Shown: positions 10,493 through 31,888 of the stretch, piece after piece
How positions within the stretch are numbered: the stretch's first letter is position 1
Layout of the letters: each line of letters opens with the position of its first letter
Assembly (NCBI RefSeq): GCF_021347895.1
Contig: NC_067113.1
Span: 38,479,474 to 38,543,473, forward strand
DNA from: Acanthochromis polyacanthus
Taxonomy: Eukaryota; Chordata; Actinopteri; Pomacentridae
Length of the DNA stretch: 64,000 nucleotides
Direction: 5' to 3'
Made by a program: the position numbers and the translations under genes
The notes under the pieces: model-generated
What the model was told of the DNA's origin: nothing
Database searches by the model: none
What the model saw: the letters and a program-made list of their open reading frames with translations, nothing else

Positions 10493-11548
10493 ATGGAGTA
10501 TTTGGAATATCTAAATGAAGACCAATATTCACTACAGAGGCCAGCCAGACAAATACTTGTGGACAGGAGCAATCCATTGAATCAGTACGATGAAATAACT
10601 TTCCGAGACCGCTTCCGTATGTACAAAGAAGATGCATTGGAGATCATTACATTGCTTGAGCCTAGACTGTCCTCCATGTCTCAAAGAGGAAGGCCTGTAC
10701 CAAGTTCTCTTCAAGTTCTGATCACTTTGAGATTCTTGGCATCTGGAACCTTTCATCGTGAGACTGGTGATTTGTGTGGTGTCAGTGAAGCAACAGTCTG
10801 TAGAACAGTTCACAATGTCTGCAGTGCCATTTGTGAACTGAGAAATCTGTACATTAAGTTCCCTGATGCTGCTGAGCAAGCCAACTATAAAGTAAGTTTC
10901 TATGAATATGGAACTTCCCAGGAGTGATTGGCTGTATGGATGGATGTCATATTGAAATCCAGTGTCCATCAACTCCTGATGCTGAGGAGTACAGGAACCG
11001 TAAGAACTGGTTTTCCATCAATGTCCAGGCTGTATGTACTCCCAATTTAGAGTTTCTAACATTGTTGCCCGTTGGAAAGGAGCAACACAGGATTCAAGGA
11101 TTTTTCAGAACTCTTCATTGTGTGCTCAGTTTGAGAGAGGGCAACATAGTGGAAACTACTTGGTGACAGTGGATATGCTCAGAGTTCCTATTTATTCACA
11201 CCATGGCCACATCCCACAACAACTGAGCAGCAAAGATACAACAGAGCTCATATTCGCACCAGAGGGATGGTCGAGCGCATGTTTGGAGTGTGGAAGAATC
11301 GATTCCAGTCTTTGTGCAATACACTTCGCTTTGAGCCAAGAAGATGCTGCAAGGTGATCATTGCTACAGCTGTGCTGCACAACTACCTGAAGCAGCATAA
11401 CTGTGCTGACCCTCCAATGGAAGACCAGAATGATCCAGATGTGCCTGTGCCCATGCCCATGGCAGGAAATAACCAAGGAGGACTTGCGCTCAGAGCTGCT
11501 TTCACATTGCAGCACTTTAGTCAGAAAACAAATACATTTCACCATTGA
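10493..11548 (+). CDS. HARBI1-like Harbinger transposase (DDE nuclease), three frame breaks
   Basis: Starts at ATG 10493 (MEYLEYLNEDQYSLQ). Blocks in order: FRDRFRMYKEDALEIITLL, LQVLITLRFLASGTFHR with the HTH-like SEATVCRTVHNVC, IGCMDGCHIEI (first catalytic Asp), EYRNRKNWFSINVQAVC, ARWKGATQDSRIFQNS, DSGYAQSSYL (second Asp), GMVERMFGVWKNRF (catalytic Glu), RRCCKVIIATAVLHNY. The stop is just before 11549. Three single-base deletions in short runs break the frame, near 10912 (AA), 11054 (TTT) and 11162 (GG). All catalytic residues are present, so the copy would be full length without these. The reaction is cut-and-paste transposition, working with the SANT-type partner encoded on the other strand. 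Confidence 0.88.
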
Positions 11549-11731
11549 ATGCATTGATTATGGCTTGTTTTTGCCTTAATAGTGTTTTTTGTGTACAACA
11601 TATATAAATATTGTGCAGAAAAATTAAATGGGAAACTTAACCAAGGCTGTTCTAAATGTAGGTAGAGGTGTTTACATTACTCACAATTTCACAATCGCTC
11701 ACAATTTATTTTCACAAGATATTTCATTACA

Positions 11732-12646
11732 CTACATAGCTGTCTCATGCATCTTTCTTTGAATAGCTCTCTCTTCTAATTTCATATCTAATTCAACCTG
11801 TAGAATTCTTATTTTCATCTCATGCTCTTCTTTCAGATATTTCATTTTCAGCTCATGAAATTCTAAGGCTAACTTTTCATGCATGGACATCTTTTTGGTC
11901 TCTGCTGGAAGGTGGTGGCAGTACCTTTTCTCTGGGATGCCGTACCAGATGTGGAGGGTGCACAGTCACTGTGCACTGGCTCTTCCACCAGGGTTAAAAT
12001 GATTTCCTCTGGGAAAAGAACACTGTTAGATACAAAAACTCACATGGTCCTTAGAATAAAATAAAAATGAACACGGACAGTTGAATAATCTGTATGTACA
12101 GAATGACGTAGCTAACCTGCTTTCTATCGTATATTTACCATTTGTGCTCAGTTCTTCATGTCCACTGTCCAAATGGTCATCATCTGGTATACCATCCAGA
12201 GGTTGCTGGTCCTCTATTATCCCAGTCAACAAGTCAGCCAGTTCATCAGTCTTGTCTTTAGTAGGTGGGGGTCCACCACCAGTAGTAAATCTCTCTCTTC
12301 TGGCCACTGCAGTTTTTTTTTTCAAATCTAATTTGATGTTCTTCCACAGAGTCTATGAAGGCAGATATCATTCAATATAAACAATGTCACAAAACTATAT
12401 GAGATCTGTGATATACAGGTCATAATCAACATGTCTCACCTGCAGTTGCTGTACCGCTCTTGTGGTTACATTTTCATTTGCATTGAATTCACTACAAATG
12501 GCAGCCCAAGCACTCCTCTTCCTTTGTTCAGTAGCAGCACTATGGCCTTTACGTTCAATAACAGCATGAGTTCCCACAATCTGTTTAAGTAGAGTTTCTT
12601 CATATTCAGTATAGTTCTTTGAGCGTTTTCTTTTACCTTCAGCCAT
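11732..12646 (-). CDS. Harbinger Myb/SANT-like DNA-binding partner protein, three exons
   Basis: ATG at 12646 (MAEGKRKRSKNYTEYEETLL). Exon 1, 12646-12440, holds the SANT-like trihelix ending AVQQLQ; donor CAG|GTGAGA. Exon 2, 12352-12139, reads TLWKNIKLDLKKKTAVARRE then TGGGPPPTKDKTDELADLL; donor G|GTAAAT. Exon 3 starts at 12008 after TTTTCCCAG and ends in a charged coiled coil (MSMHEKLALEFHELKMKYL and following) with TAG at 11732-11734. Exons 1 and 2 are uninterrupted; exon 3 needs one added base in an A run (TTTT at 11926-11929 on +). In Harbinger elements this partner carries the transposase to the nucleus and binds the ends. A longer upstream start at 12736 is open but lacks similarity. 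Confidence 0.8.
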
Positions 12647-12920
12647 GTTTGGTGTCAGAATTCCCTCCAGCAAAGCTGTCCTCAATTCCATTCCAGGTTT
12701 TATGAGCGCCAATAGGCTAACAGGCTGTGCTCCCACTTAGGCTAATGAGGCTTGATGCAGGTGTTCTCGCTTAAGCTTACTCCAGGACTCCACAGTCTGG
12801 GACAAACTAAGACAAATGTAAGCCATGTTCATGCAAGCCACTTAAATGACCTAGCTTTACTAGTCTGACTTTGGCCTACTCCTGACTTGATATAAGCCTT
12901 GTCTGTGAAACCGGGCCTGA

Positions 12921-13790
12921 GATGTTCTTCTTTGTACTCAAAAGTAAAGAAAATGTTCAAATATTCAGATTTCAGCCTCCAGATGTGGAAAATGTACTGT
13001 TTTTCTTAGTTTTTTTACAACAATATTTTTTAATTATTTGGAGTTTTTTAAACTAATAAACACATTGATGCTGTTTTTCTGAACATATTTCTAAAACTGT
13101 TATTATTGTTATTGTTAATATTATTATTTGCTGCTTTTATGTTTTGTTTTGTTCTAAAGATTTATATTAATCAGTTTATTAATAATTATTGTGAAGCCTT
13201 CTGTTTGTTGCTGTGACAGGCTTCTTCCAGCAGGTGGCATCTTGGTGCTTCTTATTATTCATATTATTCTTTTATAGATTCATTACGGGAAAATGAAATA
13301 AAATTGTTTCTGCGTAATTGCTGCATATTTTTTGTGTTTTATTACTGTTCTAGATTTATTTATGTTTCTGAAAATAAAGATTCAAAGTTCCCCAATGATC
13401 CTTCTCTAAAAGTTGTAAAGAGTTTCTATCAGCAGCTTCTGATCTTCAGAAAGTTTTAATAATCAGGTTTTATTCGTGTCGTTGGGTTTTAGAAAACGTT
13501 TGTTTCATTTTCTTAAGGTTCTTTGTTCTCCTGCAGGAAACGTGTTTTATTAATGAGCTGCAGAATCAGAGGAAGAAGAAAAAAAACAGGTCAGAGAAGA
13601 ACATCTGTCTTCCTGTTATTATTATTATTATTGTTATCATTATTATTATTATTTCACCATACAGGAGAATCGCTGACATCTTTAAAATAACACGTTTTAA
13701 TCGACTTGTTTGATGTGTTTTTGAGTTTTATCATTTTTGATTTATTTGTATTCTCACCATGCTTCTGTTTCACTGACACCCAATTAGCCT
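12921..13790. other. AT-rich intergenic DNA; possible ccdc136 upstream exon
   Basis: No coding region recognised. TTTGTTCTCCTGCAG at 13522-13536 followed by a 55-base purine-rich stretch and AACAGGTCAGAG at 13586-13597 has the form of a short exon, perhaps 5' UTR of ccdc136, but nothing else supports it. An ATT repeat lies at 13615-13653. A near match to the CTCF core (CCAGCAGGTGGCAT) is at 13227-13240. Confidence 0.3.
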
Positions 13791-13794
13791 TTGT

Positions 13795-14835
13795 CTGAAA
13801 AACTGTTAGCTTAGCTCTAATAATTAGCTTAGCTCACGTTAGCATCTCTCTGGCAAACTGTTAGCTTAGCTAAAGAAGTTAGCTTGTCTCTGACAATCTG
13901 CTAGCCTTGATCTGACCAACTGTTCGTCCAGCTCTGACAATCTATTAGCCACTCTGGTAGCTTAGCGCTGACAAACTCCTAGCTTAGCACTGACAAATTC
14001 TTAGCTTATCTCTGACAGATTGTTAGTTTAGCTCTAACAGTTAGCTTAGCATGACAAACTGTTAGCCTAGCTCTAAATTGTTAACCCCAGTTCTGACAAA
14101 CTATTAGCTTAGCTCTGATAAACCCTCAGCCTAGCTCTGACAAACTGCTAGCTTAGCTCTAAACTGTTAGCTTAGCTCAGACAAAATGCTAGCCATGCTC
14201 TGAAATTGTCAGCCTTGCTCTGACAAAATGTCTGTTTAACTCTAATAGTTAGCTTAGCATGGCAAACTATTAGCTTATCTGTAATAGTTAGCTTAGCTCT
14301 GACAACCTCTCTCTGGCAAATTGTTATCCTCTGTCTGACAAACTATTAGCTTAGCTCTAATAATTAGCTTAGCTCTGACAACCTATTAGCATAGCGCTGA
14401 CAATCTGTTAGCTTGCTCTGATAAACCATTAGCTTAGTAAAGACAAAAAATAATTTTGCTCTGACAATCCGTTAGCCTAGCTCTGACAAACTGTTAGCTT
14501 AGCATTGGAAAACTGTTAGCTTAGGTCTGAGAAACTGTTACCTTAGCTCTGACAGCGTATTTGCCTTTTTCTGACAAACCATTAATTTAGCTCAGACAAA
14601 TTGTTAGCCTAGCTCTTGCAGACTGCTAGGTTAGCTCTTAACTGTTAGCCTAGCTCTGACAAAGTGTTAGCTTTGCTCTGATAGACTGTTAGCTTAGCTC
14701 TGCCAATCCCTTTGCTTAGCTCTGACAAACTGCTACATTTGTTCTGATAAACAGTTATCTTAGCTCTAGAAAACTGTTAGCTTGACTTTGCCAAGCTGTT
14801 AGCTTAGCTCTAATGTGTTAGCTTAGCTAGCATCT
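13795..14835 (+). repeat. Degenerate ~22-bp minisatellite, TTAGCTTAGCTCTGACAAAC
   Basis: About 1 kb of diverged copies of GTTAGCTTAGCTCTGACAAA plus a short spacer, about 20-24 bp per unit, with many substitutions and small indels. The divergence implies an old array. No open frame of note. Confidence 0.85.
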
Positions 14836-15037
14836 TGTTGCTTGTCTGTGTAGCTTTCTGTGCTTAACTGTATTCAGTGTTTCAGAGGAGCTCATTTGTA
14901 TTTATATTTTGGTACAAACTGGTGATAAATTAGTATAATTAGATCATTTTGTTGTTCATACATCGTTAATGAACCACTAGTTGCTGAATAATGATCTGAT
15001 ATTAATCCTAGCTTATTAATATTTTCTCCTACTGCAG

Positions 15038-15164
15038 GTGATGCAGCAGAAACACGTGTGTTCTCTGCAGATCAGGAATAAATCACGTCATGCTGCCTCA
15101 TCAGGATTCTCATCATGGCTGGGAGTCTGACGTCGCTGTGCATCAGCAGCAGGAAATATAGGAC

Positions 15165-15195
<31 letters not shown>

Positions 15196-15226
15196 GGTCT
15201 GCAGCAACAACGCATCTCTGCATCAG
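15038..15226 (+). other. ccdc136: Probable 5' UTR exon of ccdc136 with a small upstream ORF
   Basis: Bounded by a good acceptor (TTTTCTCCTACTGCAG) and donor (CATCAG|GTAACG). It contains an ATG at 15116 with a frame reading MAGSLTSLCISS and an Arg/Gly-rich run. If spliced to the exon at 16771, that frame meets TGA at once, making an upstream ORF of about 38 codons. Membership in ccdc136 is inferred from order and strand. Confidence 0.4.
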
Positions 15227-15404
15227 GTAACGTCTTTATTCTGCATGTTTGGAGCAGCGACGCATGAAAAGGTTTTAGACCAGGAGGAGAGGATGATGAT
15301 GATGAAGGTCATTCAGAGGAAACAGACGCTGCAGTAAAACCAGAAACTACAGATCAGAGATCAGAGGGTGTTTATTACCAGCTGGAGTTTATTAGACGTG
15401 ACTG

Positions 15405-16075
15405 CGCGCTGTAGTATGTAGTATTATATGTAGTATGTAGTATTATATGTAGTATTATATGTAGTATGTAGTATTTAGCATTATATGTAGTATGTAGTTT
15501 TATATGTAGTATGTAGTATTATATGTAGTATGTAGTATTATATGTAGTATGTAGTTTTATATGTAGTATGTAGCATTATATGTAGTATTATATGTAGTAT
15601 GTAGTATTTAGCATTATATGTTGTATGTAGTATTGTATGTAGTATTATATGTAGTATGTAGTATTATGTAGTATTATATGTTATATGTAGTATGTAGTAT
15701 TATGTAGTATTATATGTTATATGTAGTATGTAGTATGTAGTATTATATGTAGTATGTACTACATGTAATATGTAGTATGTAGTATTATGTGTAGTATGTA
15801 GCATTGTATGTAGTATTATATGTAGTATGTAGTATTTAGCATTATATGTAGTATTATATGTAGTATGTAGTATTTAGCATTATATGTAGTATGTAGCATT
15901 ATATGTAGTATGTAGTATTATATGTAGTATGTAGTATTATGTAGTATTATATGTTATATGTAGTATGTAGTATTATATGTAGTATGTACTACATGTAATA
16001 TGTAGTATGTAGTATTATATGTAGTATTATATGTTGTATGTAGTATTATGTGTAGTATGTAGTATTTCATGTGGT
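15405..16075 (+). repeat. TATG/TAGTA-rich satellite
   Basis: About 670 bp built of TATGTAGTAT and ATTATATGTAG words in irregular alternation, with longer blocks of about 60-100 bp repeated. It lies in the presumed first intron of ccdc136. Confidence 0.9.
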
Positions 16076-16369
16076 ATTAGTATGTGGAGAGAAAAACCAG
16101 CAGAACTGCATCGTTTTCATTTAAAGGTAGAAATGAGGAAACAGCAGCAGCAGTAATGAGGTCTGATCAGTGAAATGTCTTCATTAATAAATGTGATTAA
16201 TGGTGTAATAATCAGTTATCAGTAAACAGTGACTAAAACAGAGGTGAGTTAAATGATCCAGGTTCTACCACCAGCTCAGGATCACAGGGTTGAACTCCTG
16301 CTGGGATCAGTTCAGTCTGGAGAAGAGATTAAACCTGGAAGTCCTGGAGCAGCTCTGTGCGGTCAGACT

Positions 16370-16735
16370 GGACCGATACTGACCCGTTGGACTCGGTATT
16401 GACCCGTTGATCGATCCTTTATACTCGGTACCGACCCACTGGACTTGGCATAGACCCGTTGAACATGGTGTAACCCATTTGACTCGGTATCGACCTGTTA
16501 GACTTAGTACTGAACCTTTGGACCTGGTATTGACCCGTTGGACTCGTTATCGACCAGCTGGACTCAGTATCGACCCGTTGAACTCGGTAGGGTTAGGGCT
16601 AAGCCATTGGACTCGATAACAGACTCGGTATCGACTCGTTGGACTGGGTATTGAGCCTTTTGACTCAGTATTGACCTGTTAGACTCACTGGACTTGGTAT
16701 CGACCCGTTGGACTTGATGGACTCGTTACACTCGG
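16370..16735 (+). repeat. ~21-bp minisatellite GACCCGTTGGACTCGGTATC
   Basis: Roughly 17 diverged copies of a 20-22 bp unit immediately upstream of the first coding exon of ccdc136. Open frames here are repeat artefacts. Confidence 0.85.
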
Positions 16736-16770
16736 TGCTACACTTATCATCCTCCCTCCTGTCTCTGCAG

Positions 16771-28555
<11,785 letters not shown>

Positions 28556-28959
28556 AGGGGACCAGGTATGGCCACGCCCTTCTTTCTCTACCAGCATCTT
28601 GGCTTCTTTTGTGGTCTGAGAGTGGCTGAAACATGGGGGTTCATCCAAGCAAACTGTGTTCAGTCCTTGTTTCTGAAACAAACTGAGGCAAGGTCCACAT
28701 GTAGGTTTTAAAAAGTGGGAAGTTTCCTCAAAAAATCCATTTGGAAACTCAAAAACAAAACTAAAGTGCTGTTTAGAACCAAACCGCCAGGTGTATCAGT
28801 CAATTAGAAGCTTTTACCGGTTACTGTTGACTACCATCAATACATCTTTGTCCACTCCGGTACCTAAAGGGGTATTTTAGGTCAGCCTCAACCTTTGGCT
28901 GTTCTGACCATAAGAACCTCTTTCAGGGTCGTTTTCAGTCATGAACCAAAGTTTGCAGA

Positions 28960-29250
28960 CGCCTGTAAAGACCATTAATATCGACTGTCAGTGTTCTACA
29001 TCAACATTAGCAGAGAGGCTCCATGAAGAAGGAAGTTCTTCCTCTAGAAGCAGAACCTTAAAGCTCCACTCAAGATTGCCGTCCATGATCACATGGACAA
29101 AGAAAAGACCTTCTGGAGGAATGTTCTGTGGTCAGATGGAACAAAAACTAAGCAGAAATATGTTTGGAGGTGAGAAGGTTAGGCCAAAACACCAAACCTA
29201 CCATCAAGCATGGAGGTGACAGTATCATGCTCTGGGGCGTTACACAGTAA
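28960..29250 (+). pseudogene. Tc1-like transposase remnant
   Basis: 29090-29155 encodes HMDKEKTFWRNVLWSDGTK, the first catalytic Asp region of Tc1/mariner transposases (FWRNVLWSDE type). After a frame change, 29195-29235 encodes the GGGS-like box. Inverted repeats and the rest of the gene are missing. Confidence 0.6.
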
Positions 29251-29490
29251 ATGACCAAAATGAGGCACAGAATTACCAGGCATTACAAGGCATAAAAGAA
29301 CCAAAGTAATGCATAAAATGAATAAAATTATCAAAGGAGACACTAAATGACCAAAATCAGTCACAAAACAACAGAAATGAAACAAAAAAACTTTGGCATT
29401 GAACTGACAAAATGAAACAAAAAACGACCAAAAAGAGACACAAAATTACCAAAATGAGATGCAAAACAACTAAATTTTCATCATTTATTG
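29245..29490 (+). repeat. A-rich AAATGACCAAAATGAGACAC degenerate repeat
   Basis: Loose repeats of ACAAAATGACCAAAATGAG between two Tc1-like remnants. The same word family occurs at 52620-52910, and as its complement at 30660-31100 and 52930-54150. Confidence 0.55.
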
Positions 29491-29539
29491 ACTAGAAACG
29501 GCAAAACTCGAAAGAATCCACAGATTTTCAGCTTTCCAA

Positions 29540-29730
29540 CGCTCCTTCATGTACAGTTTGCTGCTGATCACATCGACAAAGAGGAGGCCTTCTGGAGAAA
29601 AGTTCTGTGGTCAGAACAAAAACTGAAGGTAAGGCCTTTAAAAACCAAGACCACCAGACCTACCATCCAGCATGGAGGTGGCAGTATCATGCTCTGGGGC
29701 TGTTTTGCTTTTGTCTTTTTGTGACAAAGT
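29540..29730 (+). pseudogene. Second Tc1-like transposase remnant
   Basis: In one frame: AADHIDKEEAFWRKVLWSEQ, then TRPTIQHGGGSIMLWGCFAF. This is the same middle part of a Tc1 transposase as the remnant at 29090 but with about 40 codons lost between the boxes; the acidic residue is Glu, not Asp. A related tail, with DLSPLN and WNTILKEQHQKLH, may lie at 30200-30270. Confidence 0.6.
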
Positions 29731-30639
29731 TTGATGTGTTTCGATCATTCCATCAAAGAAGATTCAGAGCTGAAGGAGCCATGATTGCCCCAATATACAA
29801 GGTCTTTACGAGTGGATGGAAACTTTTGTACTTACCCAATATGAGGATTGATTCTGATCCTCTGCTCTCAATTTAATGGATAAGTAACTGCATGTTTACA
29901 TGTCAACTCCAGAACTATTTACTGTTTATAGTTCCATTCTACAAAGTCGCCTTAATTAAGCCACTGCAGTAACACCCTTCTCTACATCTCAACACTCTAA
30001 ACTGAGCTCCTGAACATCTTTAGTTCCAAAAGCTCCGTTTCCGGTCATCTAAATCTGCGTTTACGTTGACGGAACACATTCAGAAAGCTGTATTTTAAAG
30101 AGAACCTGCGTGGACAGAACCAAAGAAACATGCTTTGAATTATCTAGTTAATCAGCTGGAGATGCCACGTTCACACTGGAACAACTTCCTGTCAAACCTC
30201 CCTGATCTCAGTCCGCTAAACTGAGGCTGGAATACCATCCTGAAAGAGCAGCACCAGAAGCTCCATGTTCATGAAATCTTTACCAACGAAGTGGAAAATC
30301 AGCTACAACAGTTCCTCCATCTTGTAGCCGTTACTTGTAAAGGAACATTTCTAGGTCTAATTTATACTGAGCTCATATCTAAAGTTTGTTTTATCCAATG
30401 ACTGACAGGAAGTCTTAATGAAGCTGGTGTTAATCCAACATACAAACATTCTAAAGCTTAGTCGTCCAAAGTCTCGTACACTCTCAGTTGTTTTCTTTAA
30501 TCGTTGATGGATTCTTTGGTGTAGTTTGGGGAACTGAACATTTTCAGAAAACGAACCATCGTAGAATCACCTCGTGGCGGCCATTTTACTTTCTGCTGCA
30601 ACCAAATTCTATATTTTTGAACTATTTCTCCTGAACAGT

Positions 30640-31798
30640 TTCATCTCTTTGGCATCAGTTTGACATCATTTTGCATCTTCTACTGGTCTGTTTGTCATTT
30701 GGTGTCTTTGTCAGTCATCTGTTGTTGGACGTTTCGCATCTTCTCTCACTTTGGGTCTTTTGTTGTCATTTTGTCTGTCCAGGTTATTTTAAATGAAAGC
30801 ATTAAACGTTGTACACTTGAACAGTTTTTTTTAACCCTTAACTCTTTCAGAAATGAAGCCACTGCAAAAACATCTTGTGGCGGCCATTTTGCTTTTGGTC
30901 ATAACCTTAATATGTGCTGTCCATCTTTTGTACTGGACCAGTTCTGTCATTAATTTTACAACATTTTACATCTTTTTGTCATCATTTTCCGAACTTCCTG
31001 TTGTCTTTCAGTCATTATTTTATGGTTGGTAGCCATCCTACAGCGTCTTTGTTGTCGTCTTGCATCTTTGTCATTTAATTTTTTTGTAGAATTTTTGTTA
31101 TTTTGTCCATGCAAGCGGTTTGTTTTGTCACAAAAGCATGAAACTTTATGAACTTGTAAAATTGAGGTCCTGAACACTTTCAGAAATGGATCCATTGATT
31201 CTACATCTTCTTATTGGACAATGGCGGCATTTTACTTTCCACCATAACCAAATATTTAGTATTTTGTTGATAGACCAGTTGATTATTGATTCTAGCTTTA
31301 GTGTCTGTACGTCACCTTCTTCGTGAAGCTTTTGAAGCTTGTTGTTCAGCAGGTTTGTTAGTTTACGTGTGAATGTGATGAGGATGTGTGTTTTACTGTG
31401 TGTGTGTTTGTGTGTTATCATGAATCTGTTGGTCAAATTCAGTTCAATGTGACTTCACTGTGAAAGTCTCCTCAGTTTTATTGTTCTTCTCTGTTCTTGG
31501 ATCAGTCTGTTGTAGAACAGGCTCAGGCAGGTGAAGGACTGCCCACCTCACCTGTACAGGAAGCTAGAACTAAACACTCTTTAAGGTCGGTTTTAGTCTC
31601 TTTGTGGTGATTTTGTGGATGTTTTGGGTCTTTCTGCTCTATGTGTTGTTGTTCTTTCTGGCTTGGAGGTTAAAGACTCTGAATGAATGAATTATTTCAC
31701 GAGGTTCTGGTTCAATCCATCCTGAGCTCATGAACTTTTATCTCCTCAGTGTCTCAACCGTTGCTATTAAAGTTTATCCTGACTTTCTCTCCCAGCAG
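30640..31798. other. Intergenic/intron sequence between ccdc136 tail exons
   Basis: T-rich degenerate CATTTTGTCGTC words at 30660-31110; the phrases TTTCAGAAATG(G/A)A and GGCGGCCATTTT recur at 30570, 30880 and 31185-31235, marking an old approximately 300-bp tandem duplication. No conserved frame until the tail exon at 31799. Confidence 0.4.
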
Positions 31799-31888
31799 AG
31801 TGAACATGAAGGCTGGAACCTGGCGGTGGCGGCGGTCGCCGTGGCAGCCATCGTAGTTCTGGTCGTCCCCAGCTTCACCCGGGCCTGA
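31799..31888 (+). CDS. ccdc136: ccdc136 alternative tail exon B (second membrane anchor)
   Basis: Acceptor CTTTCTCTCCCAGCAG. The frame in phase 0 reads SEHEGWNLAVAAVAVAAI, then VVLVVPSFTRA and TGA. It joins correctly to exon 7 (27034) if exon A is skipped, giving about 415 residues. It is GC-richer than its surroundings and codes a clean 18-20 residue hydrophobic segment. The pattern W...AAVAVAAIVVLVVPSFTRA resembles the tail anchor of SLMAP, a related tail-anchored coiled-coil protein. Use of the exon is inferred; no transcript seen. Confidence 0.6.
   Translation, partial: SEHEGWNLAVAAVAVAAIVVLVVPSFTRA

Larger units (their letters stand above)
10233..12917 (+). mobile_element. Complete PIF/Harbinger DNA transposon (2,685 bp) with 25-bp terminal inverted repeats
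   Basis: The left end GGCCCGGTTTCACAGACAAG at 10233 is matched by its exact reverse complement ending at 12917; the identity extends over about 25 bp (to GCTTA). TGA is present directly outside both ends (10230-10232 and 12918-12920), a 3-bp target duplication of the size used by PIF/Harbinger. Inside are the two genes of an autonomous element: a DDE nuclease on + and a Myb/SANT-type DNA-binding protein on -, convergently arranged. Perfect ends suggest a fairly recent insertion. Confidence 0.92.

Noticed and set aside
11192..11554. 120-codon minus-strand frame in the Harbinger element
   Set aside because: Antisense to the transposase; the SANT partner lies further right.
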